Numbered from the stretch's first letter, positions 8,781 through 18,418 are shown. The stretch: DNA of 64,000 nucleotides from Hymenobacter sp. BT559 (GCF_016427535.1 NZ_JAELXV010000003.1:372001-436000); one strand, 5' to 3'. Made by a program: numbers and translations. Notes: a model not told the origin generated them from the sequence alone.

Positions 8781-10367
8781 ATGAAACGCCTTGCCTTAGC
8801 TTTTGTAGGCCTGCTGGGTACAGCCCAGCTGTTCAGCTCCTGCAAAAAGGACTATTTGAATGAAAATCCCCCCTCGCTCTACACCCCCCAAACTGTTCTT
8901 GTCGATTCCCTAGGGTTCGAGGCCGCTATGGCCGGCTTGCAGTCGGTAGTGCGCGAGCAGTACACCCGCGCCAACGAGCAGGGGCTGCTGGGTGCCATGC
9001 AGGAAGGCACCGACGTGGCCATTCCGGGCCAGGTGCAGGGCGTGGAGGTTCCCTATTACAACTATACGCTGCTGAACTCGCAAGACCAGTTTGCGGCGGT
9101 GATGTGGAGCTGGGCCTACCGCACCATCAACAATGCCAACCAGATAATTGCGGCAGCAGCCACGGCGCCCAATACGGTGCGCCAAGGCTACAAGAACCGC
9201 ATCTCGGCCGAGGCGCGCTTCTACCGGGCCTACGCCTACGACTTCCTGGCCACGCTCTGGGGTGATGTGCCCCTGATTGACACGCCCGTAACCTCGCCGC
9301 GCACTGACTTTACGCGCACCCCGCTGGCTACGGTCAACGACTTTATTGTCAAAGACCTGACGACGGCCATCCCCAGTATGTTCACGGCCAGTAAGGCCAC
9401 TTCGGGGCGCATTACGCAGGGCGCTGCCCAGCAGCTCCTAGGTCAGGTGTACCTGCGCATGGGCAAGAACGACTTGGCCCAAAGCACCCTGCAAAGCTTG
9501 ATTAATGGCGGCCAGTACAAGCTGATTTCGGCCCGCTACGGGGTGAACGCCAGCGCCCCCGGCGACTACTTCTCCGATATGTTTATCGTGGGCAACCAGC
9601 GCCGGGGCCAGGGCAATACCGAGCTTATCTGGGGTATCGAGCAGCAGCTGAATATTCCGGGCGCCACCACCGATGCGCAGCATCGCCGCATGTGGGTGCC
9701 GGGCTACTACAACATCAAGGGCATGGTGATTGCCGACTCGCTAGGCGGCCGCGGCATCGGGCGCATGCGCCTCAGCAACTGGGTCGACTACCAGCTGTAT
9801 CCGGCTAACCCCGCCGCCGATATGCGCAACTCGAAATACAACCTGCGCCGCCGCTTCTACTACAACGACCCCTCGCAAACGGCCCTCTACGGCAAGCGCG
9901 TGACCGGCCTCAAGGGCACCGACACCATCTTCTATATCACGCCCTACACCACCAAGTGGAACCAGTATAACCCGGCCGACCCCTTCGGTTACGGCACCAT
10001 CAAAGACATTCCCATGATGCGCCTGGGCGAGACCTACCTGCTGCTGGCTGAGGCTCAGTTTAACCAAGGCAACACGGCCGGGGCCGCCGCCAGCATCAAC
10101 GTGCTGCGCACCCGCGCCAAAGCCGCCCAGGTAAGCGCCAGCGACATTACGCTCAACTTTATCCTCGATGAGCGCGTGCGCGAGCTGATAGGGGAGGAGC
10201 AGCGCCGCCTCACGCTGGTGCGCACCGGCACGCTCGTCGAGCGCACCCTGCGCCTCAACGGCGCTTCGGTAACTGGTCTGACCAAGGAGAAAGCGCTGCT
10301 GCCCATTCCGCAAACGAGCATCGACCTGAACACCAACGGGACGTTGACGCAAAACCCCGGATACTAG
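8781..10367 (+). CDS. SusD/RagB-family surface glycan-binding lipoprotein (PUL)
   Basis: A 528-residue lipoprotein that caps the SusC barrel and binds the incoming glycan. The lipobox LFSSC places the lipidated Cys at residue 21, followed by KKDYLNENPPS, a typical SusD N-terminus. The middle has SusD-type helices (EARFYRAYAYDFLATLWGDVP), and the C-terminus has the family's RVRELIGEEQRRLTLVRTG region and the ending LTQNPGY. Length is normal. TTCCCACCC lies at 8753-8761, between the SusC stop and this start. It is cotranscribed with SusC, and a hairpin follows its stop. Confidence 0.96.
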   Translation: MKRLALAFVGLLGTAQLFSSCKKDYLNENPPSLYTPQTVLVDSLGFEAAMAGLQSVVREQYTRANEQGLLGAMQEGTDVAIPGQVQGVEVPYYNYTLLNSQDQFAAVMWSWAYRTINNANQIIAAAATAPNTVRQGYKNRISAEARFYRAYAYDFLATLWGDVPLIDTPVTSPRTDFTRTPLATVNDFIVKDLTTAIPSMFTASKATSGRITQGAAQQLLGQVYLRMGKNDLAQSTLQSLINGGQYKLISARYGVNASAPGDYFSDMFIVGNQRRGQGNTELIWGIEQQLNIPGATTDAQHRRMWVPGYYNIKGMVIADSLGGRGIGRMRLSNWVDYQLYPANPAADMRNSKYNLRRRFYYNDPSQTALYGKRVTGLKGTDTIFYITPYTTKWNQYNPADPFGYGTIKDIPMMRLGETYLLLAEAQFNQGNTAGAAASINVLRTRAKAAQVSASDITLNFILDERVRELIGEEQRRLTLVRTGTLVERTLRLNGASVTGLTKEKALLPIPQTSIDLNTNGTLTQNPGY

Positions 10368-10388
10368 CTGGTGGGCTAGTTGCCGGTC

Positions 10389-10433
10389 GAGCCGGGGCTG
10401 CCTTGTGGAGAGGGCGGGCTCCGGCTCATTTTG
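10389..10433 (+). terminator. Hairpin downstream of susD
   Basis: A 9-bp stem with one mismatch (10389-10397 with 10419-10427) is followed by ATTTTG. It looks like a weak rho-independent terminator or a processing hairpin separating susC/susD from the downstream enzyme genes. Confidence 0.5.
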
Positions 10434-10461
10434 TATTTGGGCCACTACTTTCATCCCACCC

Positions 10462-12507
10462 ATGAAAATACTATTGCTAGTTGCCGGGGCGCTGGCCGCC
10501 GTGCCGGCTGGCCGGGCCCTAGGTCAGGCCGCCCCCTATTTCGACACGCACGTGTCGCCGCCCGCCACCAAGCTGCCGCCTTTCGAGGTCAAAAACCCCG
10601 ACAAGCAGCTGAGCCCCTACACCGGCCTCACGCGCCGGCACTGGCAAGATGCCGCTCGCTACCTACTAAGCGGGGCCTTCAGCTACGTGCGGACCCTGGA
10701 TGACCCCATGCAGTTTGTGAAGCAGCCGGGCAAGAGCTACCCCCGCTCGGCCAGCCAGGTGCCCACCGAAAAGCTGGAGGGCCTATGCCGCACGCTGTTT
10801 ATGGCCGCGCCGCTGCTTAAGGAAGACCCTAACCTGACGCTGAACGGCGTGAAAGTGGGCGACTACTACCGCCACCAGCTGGCGCTGCTCGTAGACCCGG
10901 CCAGCCCCAGCTACATTGCGCCCCGCGCCGCCAACGGCGGCCCCAGCCAAAACCTGGTAGAGTTTGGTGGGCTGAGCGTGGCCTTGTTTGCTGCCCCCGA
11001 AATACTCTGGGACCCGCTACCGGCTGCCACCAAAAAGGCCTTGGCCGCCACCATGCTCAGCTATGGCGACGGGCCTACCGTGCCCCAAAACTGGCGCTAC
11101 TTCAACATCTTCATTCTCAGCTTCTACAAAAGCCGGGGCTACCAGGTGAATGAAAAGCTGCTGGAAGAGTACCTTCAAAAGCAGCTGACCCACTACAAGG
11201 GCGAGGGCTGGTACAACGACGACCCCAGCTTCGACTACTACAGCATGTGGGCCTTCCAGATGTATGGCCGGCTCTGGAGCGAGTATTACGGGCGCCAGCA
11301 GTACCCGCAGGTGGCCGCGCAGCTAACCGAGAACTTCGCGCCGCTCAAGAACACTTACCCCTATCAGTTTGGGCGCGATGGAAGCATGGTAATGTGGGGC
11401 CGCAGCATCACGTACCGCTTTGCGGCGGTGGTGCCGTTTCCGCTCATGGGTTTGCAGCCCGAGGCAGGCACCAACTTCGGCTGGATGCGGCGCATTGCCT
11501 CCGGGGCTATGCTCCAGTTCTTGCAACACCCCGATTTCTTGCAGGACAACATTCCGACCCTAGGGTACTATGGAGCCTTCGAGCCGGCCGTGCAGCCCTA
11601 TAGCTGCCGGGGCAGCGTGTTCTGGATGGCCAAGGCTTTTCTGGGCCTGCTAGTGCCGGCCGATAGTCCGTTCTGGACCGCCACCGAAAACGAAGGACCG
11701 TGGAGCAGTGAGTTCAAGCCCGGCACGGTGACCAACAAGTTTGAGGCGGGGCCTAACATCCTTGTGACCGATTACCCCGACCTAGGCGCGGCCGAAATTC
11801 GCACCGTGCCGCACCAGCCGGCCAGCGACCCCTACCGCGGCGACGAAAACTACAACCGCCTGAGCTATAACAGCGCCTTCCCGTGGCAGGCCGATGGCCC
11901 CCGCGGCGAGGTAGCCATGAACTACGTCTTCAAAAACAAGCAGGACAAGTGGGAGCCGCTGCGCCTGTACACCTTCCGACGGTACGCCGACGGCGTGTAT
12001 TACCGCGACGCCGAGCTCGAAACCAACAAGAATATCAAGCTGCACCTGGCCGAAATGCCCCTGCCCAACGGCATCCTGCGGGTAGACCAGAACGCTAGCA
12101 CCGAGGCCACTGCCCTGCGCCTAGGGCACTACGCCCTGCCTACCCTCACGGGCGCCATCCGGCGCACCACGCGCAAGGTGAAAGGCCATGAGGTACAAAT
12201 CATTGATAATGGCACCTACCAGCTGGCCCTAGTGCCCCTAGGTGGCTGGGACCAGGTAGAAGCCATGGAGGCTACCGGCCTGCACCCCGCCGCCCGCACC
12301 AGCACCGTGCTCAATGCCCTAGGTAGCACTGCGCCCGCCGCCCGGCCCAAGCTCTACGCTACGCTGCTGCTCTGGAAAAAATCGGGTACTACCTTCGCCG
12401 ATGCCGAGCTGCTGCCCGTGCGGCAGGTGCGGCCCGCCGCGGGCGGCACTGGGGCCACTGTGACAATGGCCGATGGTAGCCGCAAAGAATTGAAATACAC
12501 CGAATAA
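10462..12507 (+). CDS. Secreted DUF2264 protein, probable GH154-like beta-glucuronidase
   Basis: A 681-residue protein with a signal peptide (MKILLLVAGALAA...). The N-terminal (alpha/alpha) barrel region has the DUF2264 hallmarks RRHWQDAARYLLSGAF, NWRYFNIFILSF and WYNDDPSFDYYSMWAFQMYG. It then has a beta-rich C-terminal part from about residue 430. I recall DUF2264 as the fold of CAZy family GH154, whose characterised member removes beta-glucuronic acid in a Bacteroides arabinogalactan locus; that link is from memory and moderate in certainty. Uronic acid removal fits this PUL. The ATG at 10462 is used because TCCCACCC abuts it and the signal peptide begins there; an upstream in-frame codon would place the signal sequence internally. 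The next gene starts 9 bases after the stop. Confidence 0.8.
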   Translation: MKILLLVAGALAAVPAGRALGQAAPYFDTHVSPPATKLPPFEVKNPDKQLSPYTGLTRRHWQDAARYLLSGAFSYVRTLDDPMQFVKQPGKSYPRSASQVPTEKLEGLCRTLFMAAPLLKEDPNLTLNGVKVGDYYRHQLALLVDPASPSYIAPRAANGGPSQNLVEFGGLSVALFAAPEILWDPLPAATKKALAATMLSYGDGPTVPQNWRYFNIFILSFYKSRGYQVNEKLLEEYLQKQLTHYKGEGWYNDDPSFDYYSMWAFQMYGRLWSEYYGRQQYPQVAAQLTENFAPLKNTYPYQFGRDGSMVMWGRSITYRFAAVVPFPLMGLQPEAGTNFGWMRRIASGAMLQFLQHPDFLQDNIPTLGYYGAFEPAVQPYSCRGSVFWMAKAFLGLLVPADSPFWTATENEGPWSSEFKPGTVTNKFEAGPNILVTDYPDLGAAEIRTVPHQPASDPYRGDENYNRLSYNSAFPWQADGPRGEVAMNYVFKNKQDKWEPLRLYTFRRYADGVYYRDAELETNKNIKLHLAEMPLPNGILRVDQNASTEATALRLGHYALPTLTGAIRRTTRKVKGHEVQIIDNGTYQLALVPLGGWDQVEAMEATGLHPAARTSTVLNALGSTAPAARPKLYATLLLWKKSGTTFADAELLPVRQVRPAAGGTGATVTMADGSRKELKYTE

Positions 12508-12516
12508 GTAAAGTAC

Positions 12517-13506
12517 ATGCGCATCACCTCTTTGCTGACGACTGCCCTGCTGGTGGGCGGAGCCACCCTTACCAGCCATGCTCAGAAGACCCTAGGTGCC
12601 GACACGCTGCACGCGCTGCCGCCCGCCCTGCCCGGTCCCAATGCCGACCCGCACATCGCGGCCTTTGGCGACACCTACTACCTGTACCCCACCACCGACG
12701 GCATCGAGGGCTGGGGCGCTAAGTCGTTCAGTGCCTGGTCATCGAAGGACCTGAAAACGTGGAAGAAGGAGGGCGTCATTCTGGATTTGCCGCGTGACCT
12801 CACCTGGGCCAACCGCAATGCCTGGGCCCCGGCCATGGCCACCAAAAACGGCAAGTACTACTTCTACTACACGGCGGCCCAGTGCGTGGGCGTGGCCGTG
12901 GCCGATAGCCCCACCGGCCCCTTCAAAGACCCCATCGGCAAGCCGCTGGTGGCCAAAGATGTGTACCGCGGCCAGGCCATCGACCCCATGGTATTCGTCG
13001 ATGACGATGGCAGCGCCTACCTCTACTGGGGCCAGGGCCAGTGCCACGTGGTGAAGCTGAACGCCGACATGACCAGCTACGACCCCGCCACAGTGGTCGA
13101 GTTTAAACCCGAGGGTTACAACGAAGGCCCGTTTGTGCTCAAGCGCCAGGGCAAATATTACCTCATGTGGAGCGAGTACGACACCCGCGACCCGCGCTAC
13201 TCGGTGGCCTACGCCACCTCTAGCTCGCCCATGGGGCCGTGGGTGAAGGCCAGCGGCCCGCCCGTGCTGCACGGCCGCGGCCCGGTGAAGGGCGCCGGCC
13301 ACCACTCGGTGGTGCAGGTGCCGGGCACCGACCAGTGGTTTATTGCTTACCACCGCTTTATTATTCCGGGCGGCGATGGCTTCAATCGCGAAACCTGCGT
13401 GTCGGCCATGCGCTTCGATGCGACCGGTAATATATTGCCAGTCAATGTATTTGAGCCAGTGAAGGCTGCTAAAATTCGCAAGGCAGCGGCTAAGCGGCGG
13501 CCCTAG
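12517..13506 (+). CDS. Secreted GH43 glycosidase, probable arabinofuranosidase
   Basis: A 329-residue, signal-peptide-bearing (cleavage near SHAQ, residue 23) single-domain GH43 five-bladed propeller. All three expected catalytic acids are visible: the base Asp44 in NADPHI, the pKa-modulating Asp156 in AIDPMVFVDDDG, and the acid Glu203 in YNEGPF. The gene follows the DUF2264 gene by 9 bases and ends in a strong hairpin, so it probably closes that transcript. Activity is likely on alpha-L-arabinofuranosyl or related side chains; GH43 subfamily cannot be fixed by eye. The C-terminus is basic (AAKIRKAAAKRRP). The stop codon is inside a CCCTAGGT palindrome. Confidence 0.9.
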   Translation: MRITSLLTTALLVGGATLTSHAQKTLGADTLHALPPALPGPNADPHIAAFGDTYYLYPTTDGIEGWGAKSFSAWSSKDLKTWKKEGVILDLPRDLTWANRNAWAPAMATKNGKYYFYYTAAQCVGVAVADSPTGPFKDPIGKPLVAKDVYRGQAIDPMVFVDDDGSAYLYWGQGQCHVVKLNADMTSYDPATVVEFKPEGYNEGPFVLKRQGKYYLMWSEYDTRDPRYSVAYATSSSPMGPWVKASGPPVLHGRGPVKGAGHHSVVQVPGTDQWFIAYHRFIIPGGDGFNRETCVSAMRFDATGNILPVNVFEPVKAAKIRKAAAKRRP

Positions 13507-13516
13507 GTGCCGAAGT

Positions 13517-13570
13517 AAAGACGTGGCGGGCCGCTGGGCCGCGCATCCCAACGCGGCCTGCCACGTCTTT
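13517..13570 (+). terminator. Rho-independent-type hairpin after GH43
   Basis: An 18-bp stem with one G-T mismatch (13517-13534 with 13553-13570) and an 18-base loop starts 11 bases past the GH43 stop. The right arm ends in TTT but has no long U-run. Confidence 0.65.
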
Positions 13571-13640
13571 GCCTTGTGCTGCTGACTAGTAACCTTGCCA
13601 TTGCAATGATTACCACCCACAAGCTGACAAAAAATGCCCC

Positions 13641-13665
13641 AAAAAAGAACAATTTGTTCTTTTTT
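13641..13665. promoter_or_regulatory. Perfect 12-bp AT-rich palindrome upstream of GH127
   Basis: The arms AAAAAAGAACAA and TTGTTCTTTTTT surround a single T, about 110 bases upstream of the GH127 start. A smaller inverted repeat (CACAA-acga-TTGTG) and a TAAATTG box follow within 40 bases. The symmetry suggests an operator near a promoter. It could instead act as a terminator because it ends in a T-run. Confidence 0.4.
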
Positions 13666-13774
13666 GTCTGCAATGCACAAACGATTGTGTAAATTGCTGC
13701 CCTCATAGGATTGCGTTAGTTGCTAGCGTAGTCTTCTGTAAGCTCTTTCTTCTATTTCCCACCCCACTCGTTCT

Positions 13775-15844
13775 ATGCGTTACGCTTCTTTCACTCAGCA
13801 AGTAAAGCGCTTAGCTGCTGCGTCTTTCTGCCTAGGTGCTGCGGGGGCAGCTCAGGCCCAGGCCGTAGCCGACTATCCTATTCGGCCGGTATTATTCACG
13901 CAAGTAAAGCTGACCGACAACTTCTGGCTGCCGCGCCTCAAGACTAATACCGACGTTACCATTCCAGCGTCATTTCAGCGCTGCGAGGCTACCAACCGGG
14001 TCAAGAACTTTGAGATGGCGGCGGCTAAGTCGGGCAAGTTTGCCACGACGTATCCCTTCGACGACACCGATATCTACAAGACCATCGAGGGGGCGTCCTA
14101 CTCGCTGAGTCTTTACCCCGACGAGCACTTGAAGGAGTACGTCGATGCGCTCATCAAAAAGGTGGCCGCCGCGCAGGAGCCTGACGGCTACCTCTACACG
14201 GCCCGCACCATCGACCCCGCCCACCCGCACAGCTGGGCCGGCAAAGAGCGCTGGGAAAAAGAGCGCGAGCTGAGCCACGAGCTCTACAACTCGGGCCACC
14301 TCTACGAGGCCGCCGTGGCGCACTACCAAGCCACCGGCCAGAAAAACTTGCTCAACATCGCCCTCAAAAATGCCGACCTCGTGTGCTCGGTATTTGGTCC
14401 CGGCCGCCGTGCCGTAGCGCCCGGCCACGAGATTGTGGAGATGGGGCTAGTAAAGCTCTACCGCGTAACCGGCCAGGCGAAGTACTTGAATACGGCTAAG
14501 TTCTTCCTCGACCAGCGTGGCAAGTACCAGGGCTACGACCCCAAAAGCCAGGACGAGTGGAAAAACGGCCAGTATTGGCAAGATGACAAGCCCGTAATCG
14601 CCCAGACCGAGGCCGTGGGCCACGCCGTGCGCGCCGAGTACCTGTACTCGGCCATGGCCGACGTAGCCGCCCTCACCGGCGACAAGCCGCTGCTGGCGGC
14701 CGTGGATACCATCTGGAACAACATGGTGGCCAAGAAGATGTATGTGCAGGGCGGCACCGGCTCGGTGGGCGGCGGCGAGCGCTTCGGCGCCAACTACGAG
14801 CTGCCCAACGCCACGGCCTACAACGAAACCTGCGCCTCGGTAGCCGACGTGTACTGGAACCAGCGCATGTTTCAACTGCACGGCGACGCCAAGTACGCCG
14901 ACATCATGGAAAAGGTGCTGTATAACGGCCTGATTTCGGGGGTGGGGCTGGACGGTAAATCGTTCTTTTATAGCAATGCCATGCAAGTAAAAGGCGGCCT
15001 AGGGTCGAAAGACACCGAGGCGGCGCGCTCGGGCTGGTTCGATTGCTCGTGCTGCCCCACCAACCTGGCCCGGCTCTTTCCAAGCCTGCCCGGCTACGTG
15101 TACGGCCAGCACGACAAAGACCTGTACGTGAACCTCTTCGTTAGCAGCACTGCCAACCTCACGGTGAACAAGAAGCCGGTGCAGCTGACCCAGCAAAACA
15201 ACTACCCCTGGGACGGCGGCCTCAAATTCGTAGTAAACCCAGCTGCCAGCACCGACTTCAACCTGCTAGTGCGTGTGCCCGGCTGGGCGCGGGGCGAGGC
15301 CATGCCCTCCGACCTCTACACCTTTGCCACGCCCGCTAAGAGCGACGTCGTCATTAAGATAAACGGCAAGCCCGCCGCCTACACCCTGCGCAACGGCTAC
15401 GCCGTGCTACCGCGCAAGTGGCGCAAAGGCGACGTGGTCGAAATGACCCTGCCCATGGACGTGCGCCGCGTGGTGGCCAACCCCCACGTGAAAGAAGACC
15501 TAGGGAAAGTGGCCTTGCAGCGCGGCCCAGTCATCTACTGTGCCGAGTGGGCCGACAATAAGGGCAAAGCCAGCAACCTCGTGGTGCCGCCCACGGCCAC
15601 CTTCACCGCCGCCTACCGCCCCGAGCTGCTCAATGGCGTGACGACCCTCACCGCCACGGTGCCCGCCGTGCAGGTAGATGCTGCCGCCAGCACTATCCAA
15701 ACCGTGCCGCAGACCCTCACGGCCATTCCGTACTACGCCTGGGCCAACCGCGGCAAGGGCGAAATGACGGTGTGGTTTCCGGCCCAGGTGCTGGACGTGG
15801 ACCTCGTGACGCGCCCCACTGCGCTGCCCGGCAGCAGCAAATAA
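13775..15844 (+). CDS. Secreted GH127 beta-L-arabinofuranosidase
   Basis: A 689-residue member of the DUF1680/GH127 family, which removes beta-L-arabinofuranose using a zinc-bound cysteine nucleophile. A signal peptide ends near AAQAQA (about residue 30). The (alpha/alpha)6 barrel starts at VKLTDNFWLPRLKTN. The metal/catalytic set is complete: Glu351 and Cys353 in NETCAS, and Cys424, Cys426 and Cys427 in WFDCSCCPTNLAR. A beta-sandwich C-terminal domain follows, with RGPVIYCAEW. Length matches the family. TTCCCACCC lies at 13756-13764, 10 bases before the ATG. It starts a new transcript after the preceding hairpin; the next gene begins 76 bases downstream. Confidence 0.94.
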   Translation: MRYASFTQQVKRLAAASFCLGAAGAAQAQAVADYPIRPVLFTQVKLTDNFWLPRLKTNTDVTIPASFQRCEATNRVKNFEMAAAKSGKFATTYPFDDTDIYKTIEGASYSLSLYPDEHLKEYVDALIKKVAAAQEPDGYLYTARTIDPAHPHSWAGKERWEKERELSHELYNSGHLYEAAVAHYQATGQKNLLNIALKNADLVCSVFGPGRRAVAPGHEIVEMGLVKLYRVTGQAKYLNTAKFFLDQRGKYQGYDPKSQDEWKNGQYWQDDKPVIAQTEAVGHAVRAEYLYSAMADVAALTGDKPLLAAVDTIWNNMVAKKMYVQGGTGSVGGGERFGANYELPNATAYNETCASVADVYWNQRMFQLHGDAKYADIMEKVLYNGLISGVGLDGKSFFYSNAMQVKGGLGSKDTEAARSGWFDCSCCPTNLARLFPSLPGYVYGQHDKDLYVNLFVSSTANLTVNKKPVQLTQQNNYPWDGGLKFVVNPAASTDFNLLVRVPGWARGEAMPSDLYTFATPAKSDVVIKINGKPAAYTLRNGYAVLPRKWRKGDVVEMTLPMDVRRVVANPHVKEDLGKVALQRGPVIYCAEWADNKGKASNLVVPPTATFTAAYRPELLNGVTTLTATVPAVQVDAAASTIQTVPQTLTAIPYYAWANRGKGEMTVWFPAQVLDVDLVTRPTALPGSSK

Positions 15845-15920
15845 TGCCTACCTGCCCGCCGTGCCTGGCCTAGCCTAGCGCAGCGGGCAGTATTGCTTAC
15901 TATACTTATTCCCACCCGTT

Positions 15921-18317
15921 TTGACGCATCTACCCCGTCTCTTGCCACTGGCCGCCCTAGGGCTGCTGCTTGCGCCTGCCGCTGCTCACGCCCAACAGTA
16001 CCAACCCACTGCTACCGGCCTGCGGGTCAGCACCGATTCGCTCACGGTGGAGGTGCAGTTTTACTCTCCCGAGATAGTGCGCGTGCTCAAGCAGCCCAAG
16101 AACGTGGAGGCAGCGAAAAAGAGCTTGGTAGTGACGCAAGCGCCCGCGCCGGGCAAGCTGAAATACAGCCAGAAAAATGGCCAGGTGACCATCAGCAGCC
16201 CCACTACCCAGGTAGTGGTGAATGAGAAAACCGGGCAGGTAAGCTTTCGCACGGCGAAGGGCCAGCCGCTGCTGAGCGAGCAGGCCCTAGGGTCGCGCTT
16301 CACTCCTAAGAAGGACCTAGGTGCTGCCACCTACCGCGTACGGCAGGTGTTTCAGCTGGCGCCGGGCGAGGCCGTGTACGGCCTGGGCCAGCACCAGGAT
16401 GGCCACCTCAACTACCGCGGCCAGAAAGTGCTGATGAAGCAGAAAAGCCTGGACATCGCGTTGCCCGTGCTGCACTCGGGCAAGGGCTACGGCGTACTCT
16501 GGGACAATTACTCGACCACTAATTTCAGCGACGCGGCCGCCGGCACGGTCTTCGATTCGGAGATTGGCGACTGTGTCGATTACTACCTGCTCAACGGCCA
16601 GGGCACTGCCGATGGCGTGGTGGCCCGCTACCGTCAGCTGACGGGGCAGGCGCCCATGTTTCCGCGCTGGACCCTAGGCTTTTGGCAAAGTAAGGAGCGC
16701 TACAAAAGCCAGGATGAAACCGTGGGCGTGGTCGAAAAATACCGCGCCCTAGGCGTGCCCCTCGATGGCATTGTGCAGGACTGGCAGTACTGGGGCGAGG
16801 ACAACGACCTCTGGAACGACATGGCCTTCAACAACCCCAAGTTTCCTAACCCGCAGGCCATGGTAGACCGCGTGCACGCGCTGCACGCCCACCAGATGAT
16901 TTCCGTTTGGCCCTCGTTTGGCAAGAAAAGCAAGCCTTACCAGGAGCTGGCCAGCAAGGACATGCTCTTTGACTTCATCACGTGGCCGCGCACGCCGCAC
17001 GTGAAGGTGTACGATGCTTTCGACTCCGCCGCCCGCGACATTTACTGGAAGTACCTCAACCAGGGCATCTTCAAGCTCGGCATGGATGCTTGGTGGATGG
17101 ACGCCACCGAGCCCGACCAGCTCCAGCCCTTTGACACCGACGATGACAATGAAACGGCCCTAGGTAGCTTCCGCCGCGTGCGCAATGCCTACCCGCTCGT
17201 GGCCACCAGCGGCGTCTATGAGCATCAGCGCCAGGCTACTAGCGATAAGCGCGTGTTCATCCTCACGCGCTCGGCCTTTGCCGGGCAGCAGCGCTACGGC
17301 ACCATGGTGTGGTCGAGCGACGTAGACTCGCGCTGGGACGTGCTAGCCAAGCAAATCCCGGCTGCCCTCAACCTCAGCCTGACGGGCTTCCCGTACTGGA
17401 ACAGCGACATCGGCGGCTTTTTCCCCAGTGGGCAGTACCCCAAGGGCGTGAAAGACCCGGCTTTTCAGGAGTTGTACACGCGCTGGCAGCAGTTCGCGGC
17501 CCTCACGCCCATGATGCGCAGCCACGGCGAGTACACGCCCCGCGAAATCTACCAGTTCGGCGAGCGCGGCACTTGGGCGTTCGACTCGCAAGCCAAGTTT
17601 ATCGACCTGCGCTACCGCCTGCAACCCTACCTCTACTCGCTGATGTGGCAGGTGACTAGCCGCGCTGGCACGCCCATGCGCGCCCTGGCGATGGATTTTG
17701 CCAACGACCCGAAGGTGACTGATATGGGCAGCGAATACATGTTCGGCCCCGCCTTTTTGGTGCGCCCCGTCACGGAGGCACAGTACGTGAACCGGCCCGA
17801 TAGAAACGTGCCCGTACCGCCCGACTTCTCGAAAACGAAAGGGGTGGAGGTGTATCTGCCGGCCGGCGCCAGTTGGTTCGATTTCTGGACCGGCAAGCGC
17901 CAGACGGGCGGCAGCACCGTGCAGCGCGAAACGCCCATTGATATCATGCCGCTTTACGTGCGCGCCGGCTCGGTGCTGCCCCTAGGGCCGCGCCAGCAGT
18001 ACACCGGCGAGAAGGCGGATGCCCCGCTTGAAATCCGCGTGTACCCCGGTGCCAACGGCGAGTTCACGCTCTATGAGGATGAGAATGACAACTATAACTA
18101 CGAAAAGGGCGCCTTTGCCACGATAAAAATGCGCTGGGACGACAAAGCCCGGCAGCTCACCTTCGAGAATCGCGCGGGCAGCTTTCCGGGCATGCAGCAG
18201 GCGCGCACCTTCCGCGTGGTGCTGGTTGATGAGCAGCACGGCACCGGCATAGGCGCCGATGATGCGCCTGCTAAGGACGTGAAATATGCTGGCCAGAAAA
18301 CGACGGTGAAGCTTTAA
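15921..18317 (+). CDS. Secreted GH31 glycosidase (alpha-xylosidase/alpha-glucosidase-like), TTG start
   Basis: A 798-residue GH31 enzyme. The reading frame begins with TTG at 15921; no in-frame ATG occurs before the N-terminal domain, and TTCCCACCC (15909-15917) precedes this TTG as it precedes ATGs of neighbours, so TTG is the likely start. The signal peptide ends near AAAHAQQ. The N-terminal beta-sandwich carries EAVYGLGQHQ. The (beta/alpha)8 barrel starts near FPRWTLGFWQSKERY. The predicted nucleophile is Asp394 in WWMDATEPD, and the acid/base Asp is in WSSDVDSRWD. A C-terminal beta-domain follows. In arabinogalactan loci such enzymes remove terminal alpha-sugars; the exact sugar here is not determined. 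A long perfect inverted repeat follows the stop. Confidence 0.92.
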   Translation: MTHLPRLLPLAALGLLLAPAAAHAQQYQPTATGLRVSTDSLTVEVQFYSPEIVRVLKQPKNVEAAKKSLVVTQAPAPGKLKYSQKNGQVTISSPTTQVVVNEKTGQVSFRTAKGQPLLSEQALGSRFTPKKDLGAATYRVRQVFQLAPGEAVYGLGQHQDGHLNYRGQKVLMKQKSLDIALPVLHSGKGYGVLWDNYSTTNFSDAAAGTVFDSEIGDCVDYYLLNGQGTADGVVARYRQLTGQAPMFPRWTLGFWQSKERYKSQDETVGVVEKYRALGVPLDGIVQDWQYWGEDNDLWNDMAFNNPKFPNPQAMVDRVHALHAHQMISVWPSFGKKSKPYQELASKDMLFDFITWPRTPHVKVYDAFDSAARDIYWKYLNQGIFKLGMDAWWMDATEPDQLQPFDTDDDNETALGSFRRVRNAYPLVATSGVYEHQRQATSDKRVFILTRSAFAGQQRYGTMVWSSDVDSRWDVLAKQIPAALNLSLTGFPYWNSDIGGFFPSGQYPKGVKDPAFQELYTRWQQFAALTPMMRSHGEYTPREIYQFGERGTWAFDSQAKFIDLRYRLQPYLYSLMWQVTSRAGTPMRALAMDFANDPKVTDMGSEYMFGPAFLVRPVTEAQYVNRPDRNVPVPPDFSKTKGVEVYLPAGASWFDFWTGKRQTGGSTVQRETPIDIMPLYVRAGSVLPLGPRQQYTGEKADAPLEIRVYPGANGEFTLYEDENDNYNYEKGAFATIKMRWDDKARQLTFENRAGSFPGMQQARTFRVVLVDEQHGTGIGADDAPAKDVKYAGQKTTVKL

Positions 18318-18321
18318 AATT

Positions 18322-18418
18322 AAAATCGACTGTCATTGCGAGCGCAGCGAAGCAATCTCATCCAGACGAGCCATGCAGGTGCGATTGCTTCGCTGCGCTC
18401 GCAATGACAGTCGATTTT
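18322..18418. repeat. REP-like intergenic palindrome, family A copy 1
   Basis: A perfect 36-bp inverted repeat (18322-18357 with 18383-18418) around a 25-base loop, containing the core GTCATTGCGAGCGCAGCG. The same core recurs at 22527-22615, and shorter relatives lie at 30169-30260 and 47474-47569. It follows the GH31 stop by five bases and may also terminate transcription, since the right arm ends in a T-run. It fills most of the gap before the next gene. Confidence 0.85.

Noticed and set aside
12739..13680. A 313-codon minus-strand open frame opposite the GH43 gene
   Set aside because: It is antisense to a clear GH43 enzyme with all catalytic residues; long opposite frames are expected at this GC content, and its translation is Ala/Val/His-rich without domains.
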